Source of the DNA: Pseudomonas sp. LD120
GTDB taxonomy: Bacteria; Pseudomonadota; Gammaproteobacteria; Pseudomonadales; Pseudomonadaceae
Assembly (NCBI RefSeq): GCF_009861525.1
Contig: NZ_WVHL01000005.1
Coordinates: 1,488,001-1,552,000, forward strand
Length of the DNA: 64,000 bases
Reading direction: 5' to 3'
Shown here: in pieces, positions 56,419 through 64,000 of the stretch
Numbering within the stretch: the first letter of the stretch is position 1
Layout of the letters: every line of letters starts with the position of its first letter
Translations under genes and position numbers: made by a program
The notes under the pieces: generated by a model
Told to the model about the DNA's origin: nothing
Databases searched by the model: none
The model's input: only the letters and a program-made list of their open reading frames with translations

Positions 56419-58920
56419 ATGGCGAGCAAACCAGCAGTGAATCGGGTGTTTGGAGGTGTCGTCATTCCGATGATGGGCGCTGTCTTGTACACCGTCGAAC
56501 GCCAGATCGGCAAATGGCGTGATCAGAGTAAAAGCGCCGTGGTGTGGAAAAACATCATTGGCAAGACCTCACTGCTGCGTGAGCAGTGGAGCGACATGCA
56601 CCGTAGCAGCGAGGCCGGCGCCAGGTTGTTGCTGACCCGGCTGGAGGGCAATCTGGCGAGCCTCAAGGCTCAAGAGGTACAGGTTAACCAACTGCGTTTG
56701 GGGTATCAGGCGCTGGCCGCCGTGGCCAAAGGTGTCGACCTGAGCGGCAAGGGGCCGGCGTCGAGTGAGCGCGGACGGGCCAATCTGGATGTGCAGATTG
56801 GTCAAGCGCTGGAAGGGATCAAGCCCGTGGTCATTCCTGTGCAGATCAGCGCCGATTATCAGAAGATCATCCGCGACATCGCGATCAAGTCCGATATAGC
56901 CAACACGCCGCAGGAAAAGCAGATAAGCAGCACTGTCATCCAGGTCTCGCGAGACACAGGAATGGAGCGCAACCAGGTGGCTCAACTGGTGGGCCAACTG
57001 CTTGGTGGTGGTGTGAAGTTGGATCAGGCCTTGGCATACGCGCCGCTTGCAGCCAAGTTTGCTGTCGGGCAGGGCGCGGGCGCTGAGGAGACCGCCAAGA
57101 CCATCGTCGCCTTGCAGAACAAGGCGGGCATCACCGAGTTCTCGGTGATGCGGCAGGCGCTGGAAAGGATCGCCCAACAAAGCCATGCCGGCAACTTTGA
57201 CGCCGCCGACATGACCCGGTGGTTTCCGACCTTGCTCAACGCCCTGAATAACGCCGGTATTACCGGGCTCGAGTCGGTCAACCAGTTGGGGGCGATGCTG
57301 CAGGTTCAAACCCACGGTACGGGTAATGCCGATCAGGCGGCGAATACGCTTCAAAGCTGGATTAGCAACATGCGCTCACCGGCGATGGCGAATGCTTACA
57401 GAGACGTCGGGATTGATTATCAAAAATCCTTGAATACCGGTTTGTTCAAGGGGATGTCGACGCTGGAGGCGAGCTTTGCCTTGGCCCAGCGTTACATCGA
57501 AGCCATTAACCCGACGCGGGCTGGGGACATTGCCGAGGCAACGGCCAAGATCAACAACGAGGTGGACCCGCTCAAGGCTCAAGCCATGCTTGATGCTCTG
57601 GAGCAGTCCCTGCATACCGGCAACCTGTTTGTCGACATGAACACCAAGGCTGCACTGGCGGGGTATTTACAGAACAGCGCGTTGTATCGGCAGTTGACGT
57701 CTCAGAAACCCGCCGCCGGCATTCTCGACAAGAACCTGGCCGAACGGCGCGAGACGTCCTCGCAATTATGGAGCGAGGCCGCTGGTGCGATTGACGACAG
57801 CATGCGCTCGGTGGGCGATGCGATCCATCCGACGACTGACCTTGCCGCTCGGGGCATCATCGGCTTGACGCAAGGCTTGACCCAGTTGAGCGATGCAGTG
57901 CCGTCTGTTGTGCAGAGGCTGGTGGCGCTGGGGCTGGGGTTGTGGGCGCTGAAGCGTATGAACTCTGTGCTCAGCGCGGGCAAACCTGTGCTCGGTAACG
58001 GTAAGGGGGCGGTGACGGCGAGCCAGGGAGGGGTACAGCGGGTTTTTGTCACCAACCCTCGGGCGCTGTGCTGTGATACCGATGGTTTGAGCCGCAAGGG
58101 CCGACGGGGCGGTAAAAAGGCCAGGGGCGGCAAGCGATCAGACGGCAGACCTTCGACTCGCCGTGCCCCGGCCCCTACGGGCCCCGCGTCGGGTGCCGGC
58201 GCGGCGGTGCCCAACAGGTCAGGGAGAGCCGTCATGGGCCGCTTGATTAAAGGCGGTGGTGTTTTTTCCGTGGTAGAGGCGGGGGCGAAGGCTCTGGACA
58301 CCTACCAGAACGCGACGACCCGCGATGAAAAAGCCGAAGGGTATGGGGAGGCGGTCGGTGTTCTGGCGGGTGCTGCGGCGGCTGCGGCTGCCGGTGCGGC
58401 CATTGGCTCCGTGGTGCCGGGGATAGGGACTATCGCCGGCGGCCTGATTGGCTTCACCTTGAGCAGCCTGGGCGCCTGGGGCGGCTCGGCCGCCGGTGGG
58501 GCCTTGGGCAAAAAACTGTTCGGCTCCGACGAGTCGCTCAAGAGCATGCCCGCGGCCGGGCCGCTGATGATGCGCAACGCCGGGCAAAACATCCCGCCGG
58601 TCATGGGCGAGATCGCCAGATCCTTCCAACCGAGCCAGCCCTCCCCGCTGATGGGGCAAGCGGCGCGTTCGCTGGCCAGTCCAGCGCCGTCGGCGTCGAG
58701 CCTTGCGCTGAGCAATCCTCCGGAGCCGTTCAAATCGGCGACGCCCCCGGCGATCGAGCAACAATTGAGCTTCGCGCCCAACCTGTCGATCTCGGTGCAG
58801 GGCGATGTCAGAGATCCCGCGCAACTGGCCCGGGAGCTGGAGCCCTACCTGCGCTTTCAGTTCGACGAATACAGCCGTCAGGCGGCCAGTCGTCAGTTGT
58901 TCGACGCGGCACACGTTTAA
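56419..58920 (+). CDS. Tail tape measure protein
   Basis: An 833-residue tape measure that sets tail length and lines the tube. The N-terminal ~400 residues contain a typical TMP domain (SSTVIQVSRDTGMERNQVAQLVGQ-like; DMTRWFPTLLNALNNAGITG). Residues about 545-600 are strongly basic and Pro/Ala-rich, and about 640-690 are a Gly/Ala hydrophobic stretch (VGVLAGAAAAAAAGAAIG) that could insert in a membrane. The end is amphipathic. Gene size relative to P2 T (815 codons) predicts a tail of similar length. Confidence 0.92.
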   Translation: MASKPAVNRVFGGVVIPMMGAVLYTVERQIGKWRDQSKSAVVWKNIIGKTSLLREQWSDMHRSSEAGARLLLTRLEGNLASLKAQEVQVNQLRLGYQALAAVAKGVDLSGKGPASSERGRANLDVQIGQALEGIKPVVIPVQISADYQKIIRDIAIKSDIANTPQEKQISSTVIQVSRDTGMERNQVAQLVGQLLGGGVKLDQALAYAPLAAKFAVGQGAGAEETAKTIVALQNKAGITEFSVMRQALERIAQQSHAGNFDAADMTRWFPTLLNALNNAGITGLESVNQLGAMLQVQTHGTGNADQAANTLQSWISNMRSPAMANAYRDVGIDYQKSLNTGLFKGMSTLEASFALAQRYIEAINPTRAGDIAEATAKINNEVDPLKAQAMLDALEQSLHTGNLFVDMNTKAALAGYLQNSALYRQLTSQKPAAGILDKNLAERRETSSQLWSEAAGAIDDSMRSVGDAIHPTTDLAARGIIGLTQGLTQLSDAVPSVVQRLVALGLGLWALKRMNSVLSAGKPVLGNGKGAVTASQGGVQRVFVTNPRALCCDTDGLSRKGRRGGKKARGGKRSDGRPSTRRAPAPTGPASGAGAAVPNRSGRAVMGRLIKGGGVFSVVEAGAKALDTYQNATTRDEKAEGYGEAVGVLAGAAAAAAAGAAIGSVVPGIGTIAGGLIGFTLSSLGAWGGSAAGGALGKKLFGSDESLKSMPAAGPLMMRNAGQNIPPVMGEIARSFQPSQPSPLMGQAARSLASPAPSASSLALSNPPEPFKSATPPAIEQQLSFAPNLSISVQGDVRDPAQLARELEPYLRFQFDEYSRQAASRQLFDAAHV

Positions 58921-58929
58921 GGAGGCGCC

Positions 58930-59775
58930 ATGGCCTACATGGAACAGCTGCAATCGGGGCTCGCGTCCCTGGTGACGGCAGCGGAGGCGGGGCGGCGCAG
59001 CGCCGATGAAATGCTGGGGCCGATGAACGGCGCCATCAGCGACATCACCGGCGCCGCCTCGGAGTTGGAAAATCTGCCCTGGGTCGGCCCGGTGCTGGGC
59101 GCCAAGCTGCAACGCACGATGCGCAGCATCGGCGCGGCGCAGTCGGCGGTGGGTGAAGTCGCGGCCAAGTACAGTCAGGCCGTGACCGTGGCAGGGCAGA
59201 TGCAGCAGCGTCTTGGCGCCTTGCAGGAGCAGGTGGCCAAGGCCGGCGCGGCGATCAATCGCATCGGCGGGCAGATCAGCCCGGCCTTGGGCAATATCTT
59301 TCCTTCCGGCGCGCTGGCGCCCCAGGACACCCCGGCGGCGGAGGCGGTGAAACCTTTCCCGCACCTGCTGATCCTGCAGCCCCTGGCGGCCGCGGCCGAG
59401 CCGTTCTACTTCAACCTCGACACCGCGGCCTTCGATGAGCTGCGCCGGCAAACCGGCTTTCGCTGGGCGGCCCAGGAGCGCCTGAGCCGCAGCATCGCGC
59501 AGCAGGCGGTGGGGCAGGGTGGCGACAAGATCTCCCTCAAGGGCGCGATCTTTCCCGGGTTCAAGGGCGGGTTGGGGCAGTTGCAGGCGCTGCGCAGCAT
59601 TGGCCGGCGCCTGCAGCCCCTGAGCCTGACCACGGGCTACGGCGAAGTGCTGGGCACCTGGTGCCTCACCAGCATCGACGAGGAACAGAGCCACCTGCTG
59701 GCGGGCGGCATTCCCCGCAAACAAGGGTTTTCACTGGAGTTTTTGAGCTATGGCAACGACCTGCAGAACCTCTGA
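58930..59775 (+). CDS. Tail protein gpU with N-terminal extension
   Basis: A 281-residue protein. The C-terminal ~145 residues match P2 gpU (PFPHLLILQP near 142, FELRRQTGFRWAAQE-like, GGLGQLQALRSIG, and the W-x-L-x-x-IDEEQSHLL end), a tail protein near the tube end. The first ~130 residues are an alanine-rich helical region not present in the ~160-residue P2 protein. It overlaps the X gene by 26 bases. Confidence 0.85.
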   Translation: MAYMEQLQSGLASLVTAAEAGRRSADEMLGPMNGAISDITGAASELENLPWVGPVLGAKLQRTMRSIGAAQSAVGEVAAKYSQAVTVAGQMQQRLGALQEQVAKAGAAINRIGGQISPALGNIFPSGALAPQDTPAAEAVKPFPHLLILQPLAAAAEPFYFNLDTAAFDELRRQTGFRWAAQERLSRSIAQQAVGQGGDKISLKGAIFPGFKGGLGQLQALRSIGRRLQPLSLTTGYGEVLGTWCLTSIDEEQSHLLAGGIPRKQGFSLEFLSYGNDLQNL

Positions 59776-59956
59776 TGGTGATCGGCTCGACACCCTGTGT
59801 CATCGCTACTACGGGCACCTCAATGGCAGTGTCGAGGCGGTGCTGGACGCCAACCAGGGCCTGGCCGACGAACCGCAACCCTTGCGCGCGGGGCTACTGA
59901 TCCTGCTACCGGACCTGCCGATTCGGACCGAGGCGAAGGTTCAGTTATGGGACTGA
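59750..59956 (+). CDS. Tail protein gpX (LysM-like)
   Basis: A 68-residue P2 gpX-type protein, a small LysM-like domain (DGDRLDTLCHRYYG and LRAGLLILLPDLP) that helps join the tube to the baseplate hub. The start codon lies inside the end of the U gene, with GGAG upstream. Length and position fit. Confidence 0.92.
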   Translation: MATTCRTSDGDRLDTLCHRYYGHLNGSVEAVLDANQGLADEPQPLRAGLLILLPDLPIRTEAKVQLWD

Positions 59957-59974
59957 GCTTGCATCCACTCAACA

Positions 59975-59997
59975 GACCCCGCTGCGTGCGGGGTCTT
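59975..59997 (+). repeat. Terminator-like hairpin before the D gene
   Basis: GACCCCGC (59975-59982), loop TGCGT, GCGGGGTC (59988-59995), then TTCATTTTCTGGAGCACAGG and the D start. It is another border hairpin with a CTGGAG ribosome binding site. Confidence 0.65.
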
Positions 59998-60017
59998 CAT
60001 TTTCTGGAGCACAGGCC

Positions 60018-61061
60018 ATGACCCCGGTCTTTCGTATCCTGGCCGACGGTCGCGATATCACGGCGCAGATCAACGATCGGCTGCTGAAGCTGCGCACCTC
60101 GGACAAACCCGGGATGGAATCGGACGACTTCGAGTTGCATATCGATGACCGTGATGGCGCGGTGGCCTTGCCCAGGCGCGGTGCCCAGATTGAAATCTTC
60201 CTCGGCTATGCCGGCCAGGCGCTGAGTCGTCTGGGGCGTTACACCGTCGATGAAGTGGTGGTCAATGGACCGCCGGACGCCATCGAGATCCGCGGCAAGG
60301 CCAGCGACATGCGCGGCAGCGGCAAGAGCATCCGCAGCGGCAGTTGGGAGAACGTGGCGCTGGCGCAGATTGTTCGTGACCTGGCGGCCCGCAACGGCTG
60401 GCAGCCGGTTTGTCCGGTGGCGACCAAGGTGCCGCGGATCGACCAGCTCAACGAGTCCGACTTCAACTTCATCACCCGCCTGGCCCGGCAGTACGACTGC
60501 ACCGCCAAGGTGGCCGAAGGCACGTTGCTGGTCCTGCCTCGCCAGGCTGGGCTGAGTGCCAGTGGCAAGGCCCTGGGCATCGTTACCGTCACGCGTGGCG
60601 ACGTCAGTCGTTATCTGTTCCGCCTGAGTGATACCAGCACCCACAAGGCGGTGCAGACCAAACATCAGGACAAAAAGACCGGCACGCTCAGGATCATCGA
60701 CTTGGGCAACAGCGCCGCGCCGGACAGCGTGCCGGCGGTGCACACCGATCGTCACCTGTACCCGAACCAGTCCGCCGCCGAGCAAGCGGCCAAGGCTCGC
60801 TTGGCGGCGTTCAACCGCGGCAGCGCGGGGGTGCGCCTGGAAATGCCAGGACGCACCGATCTGTTTGCCGAGCGGCTGATCAATGCCCAGGGTTTCAAGG
60901 CCGGCCTGGATGGCGAGTACCTGGTGGACTCGGTGGAGCAGTTGTTCAACCCGTCCGGGTGGGTCACCACGGTGGAGTGCAACGGCGGCAAACAAGGCAA
61001 GGCCAAAGCCAAGGCTCAGAAAAAAAACGCCAAGCAGCCACTCAGGGTGGTGCAGCTTTAA
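60018..61061 (+). CDS. Baseplate hub protein gpD (late control D)
   Basis: A 347-residue gpD-type hub protein that connects tube and spike. N-terminal FRILADGRDITAQINDRLL and SDDFELHIDDRDG, ESDFNFITRLARQYDC mid-protein, and a C-terminal region ending with a lysine/alanine-rich tail (GKAKAKAQKKNAKQ). The name reflects the P2 gene; it is structural here. Last structural gene of the first tail module. Confidence 0.93.
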   Translation: MTPVFRILADGRDITAQINDRLLKLRTSDKPGMESDDFELHIDDRDGAVALPRRGAQIEIFLGYAGQALSRLGRYTVDEVVVNGPPDAIEIRGKASDMRGSGKSIRSGSWENVALAQIVRDLAARNGWQPVCPVATKVPRIDQLNESDFNFITRLARQYDCTAKVAEGTLLVLPRQAGLSASGKALGIVTVTRGDVSRYLFRLSDTSTHKAVQTKHQDKKTGTLRIIDLGNSAAPDSVPAVHTDRHLYPNQSAAEQAAKARLAAFNRGSAGVRLEMPGRTDLFAERLINAQGFKAGLDGEYLVDSVEQLFNPSGWVTTVECNGGKQGKAKAKAQKKNAKQPLRVVQL

Positions 61062-61165
61062 CCCTTCAACGGCACCGCGAATCTCCGCGCGGCCGACTCA
61101 TTCGGATCGCTCCGATCCAGCGTTCTATTCCTTCCCACGCATGCAAAAAATTCGCAGGAGTTTTC

Positions 61166-62317
61166 ATGAACCCAGGCATCAGCAACCCGGCCTCGAAGCG
61201 AGGCATCCGCTTTTTGTTGCAAACATTGATCGCTAGCTGCAGCTTGCTGTTGGCCGCCGCAGCCCATGCCGGGCCCTTTGTGCTGGCCTATACCGACGGC
61301 CAGGTCGAAGCGTCCTACAGCAACCTGCAAGCGTTCCACGGCAACCTGTCCGCGGTGGGCTTGGGCAGCGTTTACGGGCTGACCGTCACTGGCCAGTTGC
61401 ACCAGGAGGGCATGACCCCAACCAGCGAAAACATCATTCGCTTCGCCCAGTCCAAGTCCCTGCCGCTGTACCCCACCGTCTCCGACTACAACGAGGGCAT
61501 TGCTGATTTCGACCCGGCGATTTCCCACTCCATCGTCAACGACCAGGCCTTGAGTGCCAGCAGCATCAAGCAACTGCTGAGGCTGGTCAAAGAGGGTGGT
61601 TTTGCCGGGATCAACCTGGATTTCGAACAGGTCGAACCGAGGAATGCCAAGGCTTTTTCCGCCTATGTCAAAGCCCTGGGCGACGCCCTGCATGCCAGCG
61701 GCAAGAAACTGATCATCAGCGTCCCGCCCAAGTCCAGCGACCGCGAGCCCGAGTACTTGCAAGGCTACGACTACAAGGCCCTGGGCGCGGCGGTGGATTA
61801 CTTCCAGGCCATGACCTACGACCAGGTCGGCCCCGGCTGGAGCAGCGGCGGTTTCCACGACGAAGTCTGGCCCGGCCCCGGGTCCGGTGCCGACTGGCAG
61901 CAGGCGCTGCTCAGCTACGCCGTGTCGCAAGTTGCGCCGAGCAAGGTCCTGGCCGGGCTGCCGGCCTACGGTCAGGACTACAGCATTGGCAATCGAGTGC
62001 ACTGGTCGGCTTATCAGGAAGTCATTGCCGAGCACCGCGCCGTCACCCACCGGGACGCCGCCTCGGCCACTCCTTACGCCTCCTGGGGGCCGGTCCGGAC
62101 CTTTGCCGACGGCGTGGAGTGGACCCCGGAGCGCGCACAACCGGTGCTCTGGTACGACGACGCCGCGAGCATCAAGACCAAGACCGCACTGGTCGCCAAG
62201 CTGGGCCTGGGTGGCACCAGCGTCTGGGCCATGGGCTATGAAAATGCCGAGTTCTGGACCGCGCTGCAGGCCGGGCTCAAGGCCGGTGCTGAGCTATTGC
62301 CGGCGGGGCGGGAGTGA
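61166..62317 (+). CDS. Secreted GH18-family glycosidase, candidate lytic enzyme
   Basis: A 383-residue TIM-barrel hydrolase with a Sec signal peptide (hydrophobic core 16-34, cleavage near AHA-G at 35-36). The GH18 signature is FAGINLDFE (146-154): the catalytic acid Glu154 and Asp152 are kept, but the first two Asp of DGxDxDxE are Ala147 and Asn150. This variant resembles SleL/YdhD-type N-acetylglucosaminidases acting on peptidoglycan more than chitinases. AMTYDQVG and WAMGYE are other barrel motifs. It sits where P2-like tail modules of this group usually have an endolysin. ATG at 61166 with RBS AGGAG. Confidence 0.8.
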   Translation: MNPGISNPASKRGIRFLLQTLIASCSLLLAAAAHAGPFVLAYTDGQVEASYSNLQAFHGNLSAVGLGSVYGLTVTGQLHQEGMTPTSENIIRFAQSKSLPLYPTVSDYNEGIADFDPAISHSIVNDQALSASSIKQLLRLVKEGGFAGINLDFEQVEPRNAKAFSAYVKALGDALHASGKKLIISVPPKSSDREPEYLQGYDYKALGAAVDYFQAMTYDQVGPGWSSGGFHDEVWPGPGSGADWQQALLSYAVSQVAPSKVLAGLPAYGQDYSIGNRVHWSAYQEVIAEHRAVTHRDAASATPYASWGPVRTFADGVEWTPERAQPVLWYDDAASIKTKTALVAKLGLGGTSVWAMGYENAEFWTALQAGLKAGAELLPAGRE

Positions 62318-62390
62318 CGGGGCGGATCGGCTGCGTTCGGCCACAGATCCCGCCGTCAACCTGGGGCAGCGATTGCCGGCGGTTTCTGCA

Positions 62391-62413
62391 AAACCCGTCG
62401 CGACGGGTTTTTT
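62391..62413 (+). terminator. Terminator between the two tail modules
   Basis: Perfect palindrome AAACCCGTCG/CGACGGGTTT (62391-62410) and T6. It ends module 1. No clear promoter follows before module 2, 60 bases later. Confidence 0.85.
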
Positions 62414-62474
62414 CATGCCCCCAATCGACCGGCCTCGCCGCTGCCTTGATGAATCCCGTTCCTGGAGTCTTGCG

Positions 62475-63050
62475 ATGAAACTCATGGCTGTTCTCGATCA
62501 GCTACAAGCACAGTGCCCGAGCCTTGCCGGGCACATTGTTGTTGGCAGCGATGCCGCAACCGCCGCTGGTGCATCAACCCCGGTGGCCTATCTGGCGCCA
62601 GTCAATGATCTGGCCAGTGCCAGCGCCGGACAAAACATCATTCGCCAGACCATCCGCGATCGATTTGAAGTGGTTCTGGCACTTGGCGCCACCGACCCTA
62701 CAAAAGCGCTGAATCCGCTGCACGACCTGCGCGCCGAAGTCTGGCGCGCCCTAGTCGGCTTCAAGCCCGGCGCCGAGTACAACCCGATCCAATACGACGG
62801 CGGTGAACGGGTGTCGTTCGACGCCACCCGTCTGCTCTACCGCCTGCGCTTCTTCGCCGAGTTCCAGCTGGGCCGCAACTTGCCCAGCCAGCCGGCGGAA
62901 ACCTGGCATGAACGTGAACTCGACGGTTTGCCGTCCTTGACCGGGGTCACGGTGCGGGTCGATGCCATCGATCCGGCGGACCCCAATTTGAAGAAACCAG
63001 GCCCCGATGGGCGCCTGGAGCTGACTTTTTCAGGAGAGCTGAAGCAATGA
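62475..63050 (+). CDS. Mu/SfV-like gp37 tail protein (second tail module)
   Basis: A 191-residue protein at the start of the second module. It resembles gp37-type proteins that precede the sheath gene in Mu-like and SfV-like tails: DRFEVVLALGATDP, LHDLRAEVWRALVGFKPG and FFAEFQLGRNLPS. It probably serves as tail terminator. Start ATG 62475 follows CTGGAG. Overlaps the next gene by 4 bases (ATGA). Confidence 0.75.
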   Translation: MKLMAVLDQLQAQCPSLAGHIVVGSDAATAAGASTPVAYLAPVNDLASASAGQNIIRQTIRDRFEVVLALGATDPTKALNPLHDLRAEVWRALVGFKPGAEYNPIQYDGGERVSFDATRLLYRLRFFAEFQLGRNLPSQPAETWHERELDGLPSLTGVTVRVDAIDPADPNLKKPGPDGRLELTFSGELKQ

Positions 63051-63229
63051 GCAAACGCATCACTGTGCTGCCGGTCGCCGGCCGCGCCGTACCGGACCCG
63101 GAAGCAGGCGATCTGCTGCCGGCCTCTGGCCGTGAAGTGCCGGACAACGCCTGGTGGCGCCGGCGTCTGGCCGATGGCGATATCACTAGCAAGGCCGTGA
63201 AAGCGGCGAAATCTCAAGGAGCCAAATAA
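63047..63229 (+). CDS. DUF2635-like small tail protein (Mu gp38-like)
   Basis: A 60-residue protein: KRITVLPVAGRAVPDPEAG, then SGREVPDNAWWRRRLADGDI. This pattern is found in the small protein before the sheath gene of Mu-like tails (DUF2635). Role unknown. One-base overlap (TAATG) with the sheath gene. Confidence 0.8.
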   Translation: MSKRITVLPVAGRAVPDPEAGDLLPASGREVPDNAWWRRRLADGDITSKAVKAAKSQGAK

Positions 63230-64000
63230 TGGCGATCGGTTTCAGCAATATCCCGGCGGACATCCGTGTTCCGCTGTTCTACGCCGAGATGGACAACTCG
63301 GTGGCCAATAGCGCGTCTTCGGCCATGCGCCGTCTGATCGTCGCCCAAGTCAATGACAACCAGACCGGCGATGACCTCGGCAAGCTGGTGCTGGTGTCCA
63401 GCGTGGCCCTGGCCAAGAGCATCGGCGGGCAAGGTTCGATGCTCGCCTCGATGTATGAAACCTGGCGCAAGACCGACCCGGTGGGCGAGATCTGGTGCCT
63501 GCCGCTGCACAGCACTGAAGGCAGCGTGGCCAAGGCCGAGTTGAAGCTCACCGGTAGCGCCAGCGCCGCCGGCCTGCTCAATCTGTACGTTGGCGGGGTG
63601 CGGGTGCAGGCCTCCATCGTCAGTGGCGCCAGCGCCGCTCAGGCGGCCAGCGCCCTGGCGCTGAAGGTCAACGCGGCGGTGGACCTGCCGGTAACTGCGG
63701 CAGCGGTCGACGGCACGCTGACCCTGAGTGCCAAGTGGACCGGCGACAGCGGCAACGACATCAGCCTGCAACTCAATCGCCTGGGCAAGAGCAATGGCGA
63801 AGAAACCCCGGCCGGCCTGACCCCGGTGCTGGGCAAGATGGCCGGCGGCACCGGCGTGCCGGATCAGGTCGCGGCCCTGGCGGCCCTGGGCGACGAGCCG
63901 TTCGAGTTCATCTGCATGCCCTGGACCGACACCGCCAGCCTCAATGCCTGGCAAGCGGTGATGGACGACAACACCGGCCGCTGGTCCTGGGCCAAGCAGC
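63229..64000 (+). CDS. Mu-like contractile tail sheath protein gpL (partial, runs off the window)
   Basis: The first 257 residues of a sheath protein. The N-terminus MAIGFSNIPADIRVPLFYAE is close to Mu gpL-type sheaths and unlike the P2-type sheath at 54271, so the second module is of a different lineage. RBS AAGGAG. The C-terminal sheath domain lies beyond the window end. Confidence 0.92.
   Translation, partial: MAIGFSNIPADIRVPLFYAEMDNSVANSASSAMRRLIVAQVNDNQTGDDLGKLVLVSSVALAKSIGGQGSMLASMYETWRKTDPVGEIWCLPLHSTEGSVAKAELKLTGSASAAGLLNLYVGGVRVQASIVSGASAAQAASALALKVNAAVDLPVTAAAVDGTLTLSAKWTGDSGNDISLQLNRLGKSNGEETPAGLTPVLGKMAGGTGVPDQVAALAALGDEPFEFICMPWTDTASLNAWQAVMDDNTGRWSWAKQ

Noticed and set aside
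47012..64000. Complete prophage
   Set aside because: No capsid, portal, terminase, integrase, replication genes or attachment sites are seen; only tail, regulation and lysis genes, so tailocin is the better call.

Overview
The window is chromosomal DNA of a fluorescent pseudomonad (Pseudomonas fluorescens/chlororaphis/protegens group). The gene order dapC-glnD-map-rpsB-tsf-pyrH-frr-uppS-cdsA-dxr-rseP-bamA-skp-lpxD-fabZ-lpxA-lpxB-rnhB-dnaE-accA-tilS-pyrG-kdsA-eno-ftsB-ispD-(LysR)-adhC-fghA-ispF-truD-surE-pcm-nlpD-rpoS-rsmZ-fdxA-mutS is the known Pseudomonas core arrangement. The small RNA rsmZ and the tailocin locus after mutS fit the fluorescens group. The species is an inference; no 16S gene is present.

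Layout. 1-7.1 kb: an ArsC-like reductase and a Na+/H+ antiporter, then dapC, glnD and map on the minus strand. 7.3-33.6 kb: a long plus-strand housekeeping block covering translation (rpsB, tsf, frr, tilS), nucleotide synthesis (pyrH, pyrG), isoprenoids and undecaprenyl carrier (uppS, dxr, ispD), envelope biogenesis (cdsA, rseP, bamA, skp, lpxD, fabZ, lpxA, lpxB, kdsA), replication (rnhB, dnaE), lipid synthesis (accA), glycolysis (eno) and division (ftsB). 33.7-36.7 kb: a formaldehyde detoxification cassette (LysR regulator, glutathione-dependent dehydrogenase, S-formylglutathione hydrolase). 36.8-42 kb: ispF, truD, surE, pcm, nlpD, rpoS. 42.0-43.3 kb: an ISL3-family insertion sequence sitting in the T-tract of the rpoS terminator. 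43.5-43.7 kb: the sRNA rsmZ with its GacA-type upstream element intact. 43.8-46.8 kb: fdxA and mutS on the minus strand.

47-64 kb: a tailocin (headless contractile phage tail bacteriocin) locus. A PrtR-like self-cleaving repressor is followed by a strong late promoter whose spacer holds a perfect palindrome, a structured leader ending in an intrinsic terminator, a holin, and a complete P2/CTX-like tail: V, W, J, I, fibre, glycine-rich tip, chaperone, sheath, tube, E/E', tape measure, U, X, D. A Sec-exported GH18 glycosidase ends this module. A second, Mu/SfV-like tail module starts at 62.5 kb (gp37-like, gp38-like, Mu gpL-like sheath) and runs off the window. No capsid, terminase, portal, integrase or replication genes are seen, so this is a particle-producing locus and not a prophage.

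The most interesting signals are all in the tailocin region: a prfB-like CTT TGA +1 frameshift site joining E to E'; a leader RNA whose small ORF stops exactly at the terminator stem; terminator-like hairpins repeated at gene borders just upstream of ribosome binding sites; a glycine-rich gp38-like fibre tip; and the GH18 enzyme where an endolysin would be expected.
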